In this document: positions 57,910 through 64,000 of the stretch, piece by piece
How positions within the stretch are numbered: position 1 is the first letter of the stretch
How the letters are laid out: every line of letters starts with the position of its first letter
From: Piliocolobus tephrosceles
Lineage: Eukaryota; Chordata; Mammalia; Primates; Cercopithecidae
Direction of reading: 5' to 3'
DNA length: 64,000 nucleotides
Assembly: GCF_002776525.5 (NCBI RefSeq)
Contig: NC_045436.1
Span: forward strand, 98,471,057 to 98,535,056
Position numbers and translations under genes: made by a program
The notes under the pieces: model-generated
The model's database searches: none
The model's input: only the letters and a program-made list of their open reading frames with translations
What the model was told of the DNA's origin: nothing

Positions 57910-58958
57910 GGGGGGCGGAGCAAGATGGCCGAATAGGAACAGCTCCAGTCTCCAGCTCCCAGCACGAGCCACACAGAAGACAGGTGATTTCTGCATTTTC
58001 AACTGAGGTACTGGGTACATCTCACTAGGGAGTGCCGGACAATTGGTGCTGGTCAGCTGCTGCAGCCTGACCAGCGAGAGCTGAAGCAGGGCGAGGCATC
58101 GCCTCACCTGGGAAGCGCAAGGGGGAAGGGAATCCCTTTTCCTAGCCAGGGGAACTGAGACACACAACACCTGGAAAATCGGGTAACTCCCACCCCAATA
58201 CTGCGCTTTACCAAGGGTCTTAGCAAATGGGCACACCAGGAGATTATATCCCACACCTGGCTGGGAGGGTCCCACACCCACGGAGCCTCCCTCACTGCTA
58301 GCACAGCAGTCTGTGATCTAACGGCAAGACAGCAGCCAGGCTGGGGGAGGGGCGCCCGCCATTGCTGAGGCTTAAGTAGGTAAACAAAGCTGCTGGGAAG
58401 CTCGAACTGGGTGGAGCTCACAGAAGCTCAAAGAGGCCTGCCTGTCTCTGTAGACTCCACCTCTGGGGACAGGGCACAGCTAAACAACAACAACAACAAC
58501 AAAAGCAGCAGAAACCTCTGCAGACGCAAACAACTCTATCTGACAGCTTTGAAGAGAGCAGTGGATCTCCCAACATGGAGGTTGAGATCTGAGAACGGAC
58601 AGACTGCCTGCTCAAGTGGGTCCCTGATCCCTGAGTAGCCTAACTGGGAGACATCCCCCACTAGGGGCAGACCGACACCCTACACCTCACACAGTGGAGT
58701 ATACCCCTGAGAGGAAGCTTCCAAAGCAAGAATCAGACAGGTACACTTGCTGTTCAGCAATATTCTATCTTCTGCAGCCTCTGCTGCTGACACTCAGGCA
58801 AACAGGATCTAGAGTGGACCTCAAGCAATCTCCAACAGACCTACAGCTGAGGGTCCTGACTGTTAGAAGGAAAACTAACGAACAGGAAGGACACCCACAC
58901 CAAAACCCCATCAGTACATCACAATCATCAAAGACCAGAGGCAGATAAAACCACAAAG
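57910..58958 (+). promoter_or_regulatory. L1 5'UTR (internal promoter)
   Basis: Complete from the first base. A CAAGATGGCCG YY1-type site at about +11, relatively GC-rich, and a (CAA)n run at 58482-58502. Human L1 5'UTRs carry sense and antisense promoters; activity here is unknown. Confidence 0.8.
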
Positions 58959-59975
58959 ATGGAGAAAAAGCAGGGCAGAAAAGCTGGAAATTCAAAAAAT
59001 AAGAGCGCATCTCCCCCTGCAAAGGAACGCAGCTCATCACCAGCAACGGATCAAAGCTGGACGGAGAATGACTTTGACGAGATGAGAGAAGAAGGCTTCA
59101 GTCCATCAAACCTCTCAGAGCTAAAGGAGGAATTACGTACCCAGCGCAAAGAAACTAAAAATCTTGAAAAAAGAGTGGAAGAATTGATAACTAGAATAAT
59201 TAATGCAGAGAAGGCCATAAACAAAATGGCAGAGATGAAAACCATGACACAAGAAATACGTGACAAATGCACAAGCTTCAGTAACCGACTCGATCAACTG
59301 GAAGAAAGAGTATCGGTGATTGAGGATCAAATGAATGAAATGAAGCGAGAAGAGAAACCAAAAGAAAAAAGAAGAAAAAGAAATGAACAAAGCCTGCAAG
59401 AAGTATGGGATTATGTAAAAAGACCAAATCTACGTCTGATTGGGGTGCCTGAAAGTGAGGGGGAAAATGGAACCAAGTTGGAAAACACTCTTCAGGATAT
59501 CATCCAGGAGAACTTCCCCAACCTAGTAGGGCAGGCCAACATTCAAATTCAGTAAATACAGAGAACGCCACAAAGATACTCCTCCAGAAGAGCAACTCCA
59601 AGACACGTAATTGCCAGATTCACCAAAGTTGAAATGAAGGAAAAAATCTTAAGGGCAGCCAGAGAGAAAGGTTGGGTTACCCACAAAGGGAAGCCCATCA
59701 GACTAACAGCAGATCTCTCAGAAGAAACTCTACAAGCCAGAAGAGAGTGGGGGCCAATAATCAACATTCTTAAAGAAAAGAATTTTCAATCCAGAATTTC
59801 ATATCCAGCCAAGCTAAGTTTCATAAGTGAAGGAGAAATAAAATCCTTTACAGATAAGCAAATGCTTAGAGATTTTGTCACCATCAGGCCTGCCTTATAA
59901 GAGACCCTGAAGGAAGCACTAAACATAGAAAGGAACAACCAGTACCAGCCATTGCAAAAACATGCCAAAATGTAA
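58959..59975 (+). pseudogene. L1 ORF1 (RNA-binding protein), two nonsense codons
   Basis: The reading frame spans 338 codons, exactly the human ORF1p length, with no frameshift. Two stops break it: TAA at 59553-59555 (after ...NIQIQ) and TAA at 59898-59900. The N-terminal coiled coil (about residues 50-150) and the start of the RRM (RPNLRLIGVPE) are readable before the first stop; the C-terminal domain lies after it. ORF1p normally trimerises and coats L1 RNA. Here only a 198-residue fragment could be made, without the C-terminal domain. Confidence 0.92.
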
Positions 59976-60038
59976 AGACCATTGAGGCTAGGAAGAAACC
60001 GCATCATCTAATGAGCAAAATAACCGGTTAATATCATA

Positions 60039-63000
60039 ATGGCAGGATCAGGTTCACACATAACAATATTAACCTTAAATGTAAATGGACTAAATGCTCC
60101 AATTAAAAGATGCAGACTGGCAAACTGGATAAAGAGTCAAGACCCATCAGTCTGCTGTATTCAGGAGACCCATCTCACATGCAGAGATATACATAGGCTC
60201 AAAACAAAGGGATGGAGGAAGATCTACCAAGCAAATGGAGAACAAAAAAAAGCAGGGGTTGTGATACTAGTCTCTGTAAAACAGACTTTAAACCATCAAA
60301 GATCAAAAGAGACAAAGAAGGCCATTACATAATGGTAAAGTGATCAATTCAACAGGAAGAGCTAACTATCCTAAATATATATGCACCCAATGCAGGAGCA
60401 CCCAGATTCATAAATGAAGTCCTTAGAGACTTACAAAGAGACTTAGACTCCCATACAATAATAATGGGAGACTTCAATACCCCACTGTCAACATTAGACA
60501 GATCAACGAGACAGAAAGTTAACAAGGATATCCAGGAATTGAACTCATCTCTGCAGCAAGCAGACCTAATAGACATCTACAGAACTCTCCACCCCAAATC
60601 AACAGAATATACATTCTTCTGAGCACCACATCACACTTATTCCAAAATTGACCACATAATTGGAAGTAAAGCACTCCTTAGCAAATGTACAAGAACAGAA
60701 ATTATAACAAACTGTCTCTCAGACCACAGTGCAATCAAACTAGAACTCAGGACTAAGAAACTCAATCAAAACCACTCAACTACATGGAAACTGAATGACC
60801 TGCTCCTGAATGACTACTGGGTACATAACGAAATGAAGGCAGAAATAAAGATGTTCTTTGAAACCAATAAGAACAAAGATACAACATACCAGAATCTCTG
60901 GGACACATTTAAAGCAGTGTGTACAGGGAAATTTATAGCACTAAATGCTCACAAGAGAAAGCTGGAAAGATCTAAAATGGACACTCTAACATGACAATTA
61001 AAAGAACTAGAGAAGCAAGAGCAAACACATTCAAAAGCTAGCAGAAGACAAGAAGTAATTAAGATCAGAGCAGAACTGAAGGAGATAGAGACACAAAAAA
61101 CCCTCCAAAAAAATCAATGAATCCAGGAGTTGGTTTTTTGAAAATATCAACAAAATTGATAGACCGCTAGCAAGACTAATAAAGAAGAAAAGAGAGAAGA
61201 ATCAAATAGATGCAATAAAAAATGATAAAGGGGATATCACCATCGACCCCACAGAAATACAAACTACCATCAGAGAATACTATAAACACCTCTACGCAAA
61301 TAAACTAGAAAATCTAGAAGAAATGGATAATTTCCTGAACACTTACACTCTCCCAAGACTAAACCAGGAAGAAGTTGAATCCCTGAATAGACCAATAGCA
61401 GGCTCTGAAATTGAGGCAATAATTAATAGCTACCAACCAAAAAAAGTCCAGGACCAGATGGATTCACAGTTGAATTCTACCAGAGGTACAAGGAGGAGCT
61501 GGGACCATTCCTTCTGAAACTATTCCAATCAATACAAAAAGAGGGAATCCTCCCTAACTCATTTTATGAGGCCAACATCATCCTAATATCAAAGCCTGGC
61601 AGAGACGCAACAAAAAAAGAGAATTTTAGACCAATATCCCTGATGAACATCGATGCAAAAATCCTCAATAAAATACTGGCAAACTGGATTCATCAGCACA
61701 TCAAAAAGCTTATCCACCATGATCAGGTGGACTTCATCCCTGGGATGCAAGGCTGGTTCAACATACGCAAATCAATAAACGTAATCCAGCATATAAACAG
61801 AACCAAAGACAAAAACCACATGATTATCTCAATAGATGCAGAAAAAGCCTTTGACAAAATTCAACAGCCCTTCATGCTAAAAACACTCAATAAATTCGGT
61901 ATTGATGGAACATATCTCAAAATAATAAGAGCTATTTATAACAAACCCAGAGCCAATATCATACTGAATGGACAAAAACTGAAAAAATTCCCTTTGAAAA
62001 CTGGCACAAGACAGGGATGCCCTCTCTCACCACTCCTATTCAACATAGTGTTGGAAGTTCTGGCTAGGGCAATCAGGCAAGAGAAAGAAATCAAGGGTAT
62101 TCAATTAGGAAAAGAAGAAGTCCAATTGTCCCTGTTTACAGATGACATGATTGTATATTTAGAAAACCCCATTGTCTCAGCCCAAAATCTCCTTAAGCTG
62201 ATAGAAACTTCAACAAAGTCTCAGGATACAAAATTAATGTGCAAAAATCACAAGCATTCTTATACACCAGTAACAGTCAAACAGAGAGCCAAATCAGGAA
62301 TGAACTTCCATTCACAATTGCTTCAAAGAGAATAAAATATCTAGGAATCCAACTTACAAGGGATGTAAAGGACCTCTTCAAGGAGAACTACAAACCACTG
62401 CTCAGTGAAATAAAAGAGGACACAAACAAATGGAAAACATACCATGCTCATGGATAGGAAGAATCAATATCGTGAAAATGACCATACTGCCCAAGGTAAT
62501 TTATAGATTTAATGCCATCCCCATCAAGCTACCAATGAGTTTCTTCACAGGATTGGAAAAAACTGCTTTAAAGTTCATATGGAACCAAAAAAGAGCCCGC
62601 ATTGCCAAGACAATCCTAAGTCAAAAGAACAAAGCTGGAGGCATCACGCTACCTGACTTCAAACTATACTACAAGGCCACAGTAACCAAAACAGCATGGC
62701 ACTGGTACCAAAACAGAGATATAGACCAATGGAACAGAACAGAGCCCTCAGAAATAATACCACACATCTACAGCCATCTGATCTTTGACAAACCTGAGAC
62801 AAACAAGAAATGGGGAAAGGATTCCCTATTTAATAAACGGTGCTGGGAAAATTGGCTAGCCATAAGTAGAAAGCTGAAACTGGATCCTTTCCTTACTCCT
62901 TATACGAAAATTAATTCAAGATGGATTAGAGACTTAAATGTTAGACCTAATACCATAAAAATCCTAGAAGAAAGAAAGGCAACACCATTCAGGACATAGG

Positions 63001-63862
63001 CATGGGCAAAGACTTCATGTCTAAAACACCAAAAGCAACGGCAACAAAAGCGAAAATTGACAAATGGGATCTAATTAAACTAAAGAGCTTCTGCATGGCA
63101 AAAGAAACTACCATCAGAGTGAACAAGCAACCCACAGAATGGGAGAAAATTTTTGCAATCTACTCATCTGACAAAGGGCTAATATCCAGAACCTACAAAG
63201 AACTCAAACAAATTTACAAGAAAAAAACAAACAACCCCATCAAAAAGTGGGCAAAGGATATGAACAGACATTTCTCAAAAGAAGACATTCATACAGCCAA
63301 CAGACACATGAAAAAATGCTCATCATCACTGGCCATCAGAGAAATGCAAATCAATACCACAATGAGATACCATCTCACACCAGTTAGAATGGCAATCATT
63401 AAAAAGTCAGGAAACAACAGGTGCTGGAGAGGATGTGGAGAAATAGGAACACTTTTACACTGTTGGTGGGATTGTAAACTAGTTCAACCATTATGGAAAA
63501 CAGTATGGCGATTCCTCAAGGATCTAGAACTAGAAGTACCATATGACCCAGCCATCCCATTACTGGGTATATACCCAAAGGATTATAAATCATACTGCTA
63601 TAAAGACACATGCACACGTATGTTTATTGCGGCACTATTCACAATAGCAAAGACTTGGAATCAACCCAAAAGTCCATCAGTGACAGACTGGATTAAGAAA
63701 CTGTGGCATATATACACCATGGAATACTATGCAGCCGTAAAAAAGGATGAGTTCGTGTCCTTTGCAGGGAAATGGATGCAGCTGGAAACCATCATTCTCA
63801 GCAAACTATCACAAGAACAGAAAACCAAACACTGCATGTTCTCACTCATAGGTGGGAACTGA
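60039..63862 (+). pseudogene. L1 ORF2 (endonuclease-reverse transcriptase), frame-broken
   Basis: The first ATG (60039) opens MAGSGSHITILTLNVNGLNA, the start of the apurinic-type endonuclease. The frame breaks near 60270-60332, with further stops near 60620 and 60992 and frame changes near 61110, 61440 and 62210. The RT core is open at 61643-62335 (SIDAEKAFDKIQ, GTRQGCPLSPLLFNI), but the catalytic F-A-D-D reads FTDD (62135-62146). The C-terminal Cys-rich domain (CWRGCGEIGTLLHCWWDCK) is open at 63002-63862. The span is 3824 bases, about four less than an intact 1275-codon ORF2. It cannot be active. Confidence 0.92.
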
Positions 63863-64000
63863 ACAATGAGATCACTTGGACTTGGGAAGGGGAACATCAT
63901 ACACCGGAGCCTATCATGGGGGGGGGGGAGGGATTGCACTGGGAGTTATACCTGATGTAAATGATGAGTTGATGGGTACTGACGAGTTGATGGGTGCTGA
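63863..64000 (+). other. L1 3'UTR, truncated by the window edge
   Basis: Contains the G-rich tract (11 G at 63918-63928) and then a short local duplication of 'gagttgatgggt' (about 63965-63996). Confidence 0.8.

Larger units (their letters stand above)
57910..64000 (+). mobile_element. Near full-length L1PA element (3' end beyond the window)
   Basis: Starts with the primate L1 5' end GGGGGGCGGAGCAAGATGGC. It has a 1049-base 5'UTR, ORF1, a 63-base inter-ORF spacer, ORF2, and a 3'UTR with an 11-G run (63918-63928). Both proteins are disabled by point changes and small indels, but no large piece is lost. Wording suggests an L1PA5-PA8-grade element. The tail and right target duplication are outside. 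Confidence 0.93.

Overview
The window is primate nuclear DNA, almost certainly from an Old World monkey. Four young Alu copies (4567-4880, 11279-11593, 21438-21744, 40530-40820) carry a head reading GGCTCAAGCC, a middle reading ACTAGCC(A/G)GGCGAGGTGG and, where preserved, GATCCGGCCACTG. I know this combination from cercopithecoid AluY subfamilies rather than human AluY. MIR, L2, hAT and Tigger fossils, THE1/LTR12-type retroviral repeats and an L1PA element fit a catarrhine genome.

The only host gene I can support is the 5' end of SEC24D on the minus strand. SEC24D encodes a COPII coat cargo adaptor and maps to 4q26 in human. The initiator-ATG exon is at 7805-7963. A non-coding first exon lies in the CpG island at about 10030-10480, with intron 1 between them (7964-10173). 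Positions 1-7804 are the start of intron 2; I see no further coding exon there. The island carries GC-box and NRF1 motifs and one TGACGTGG unfolded-protein-response type motif, and intron 1 has a second copy in the same 13-base context.

From about 10.5 kb to 64 kb I see no host exon. This looks like intergenic DNA upstream of SEC24D, filled by layered transposons. At 11-34 kb there are scattered Alu, MIR, L2, Charlie, Tigger and L1M fragments, a probable ERVL LTR and several microsatellites. Three short-loop perfect hairpins and a dispersed inverted repeat cluster at 32.5-33.4 kb.

The most structured block is 34400-48644. It is one 5'-truncated minus-strand L1 bounded by a 9-base duplication (caagttaca). 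Insertions have swollen it from about 4.2 kb to 14.2 kb: five Alus, a 510-bp solo LTR and an 8.0-kb HERV9/LTR12-type provirus (38169-46202, target duplication atag) that itself holds a young monkey-specific Alu. The provirus is defective. It keeps both LTRs, a primer-binding site, gag fragments, protease-reverse transcriptase, RNase H and an env transmembrane fragment, but no integrase or env surface region is recognisable.

At 48.6-57.9 kb there are a MER5-type fossil, a THE1-type solo LTR, hAT, Alu and L2 fragments, an L1 with a 5' inversion, and a minus-strand L1 holding an ERV1-like solo LTR. From 57910 to the window end lies a near full-length plus-strand L1PA. Its 5'UTR is complete, ORF1 has two nonsense codons, ORF2 has frame breaks, and the 3'UTR runs off the edge.

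Subfamily names and all gene identities come from reading the sequence and remembered consensus features, not from a database search.
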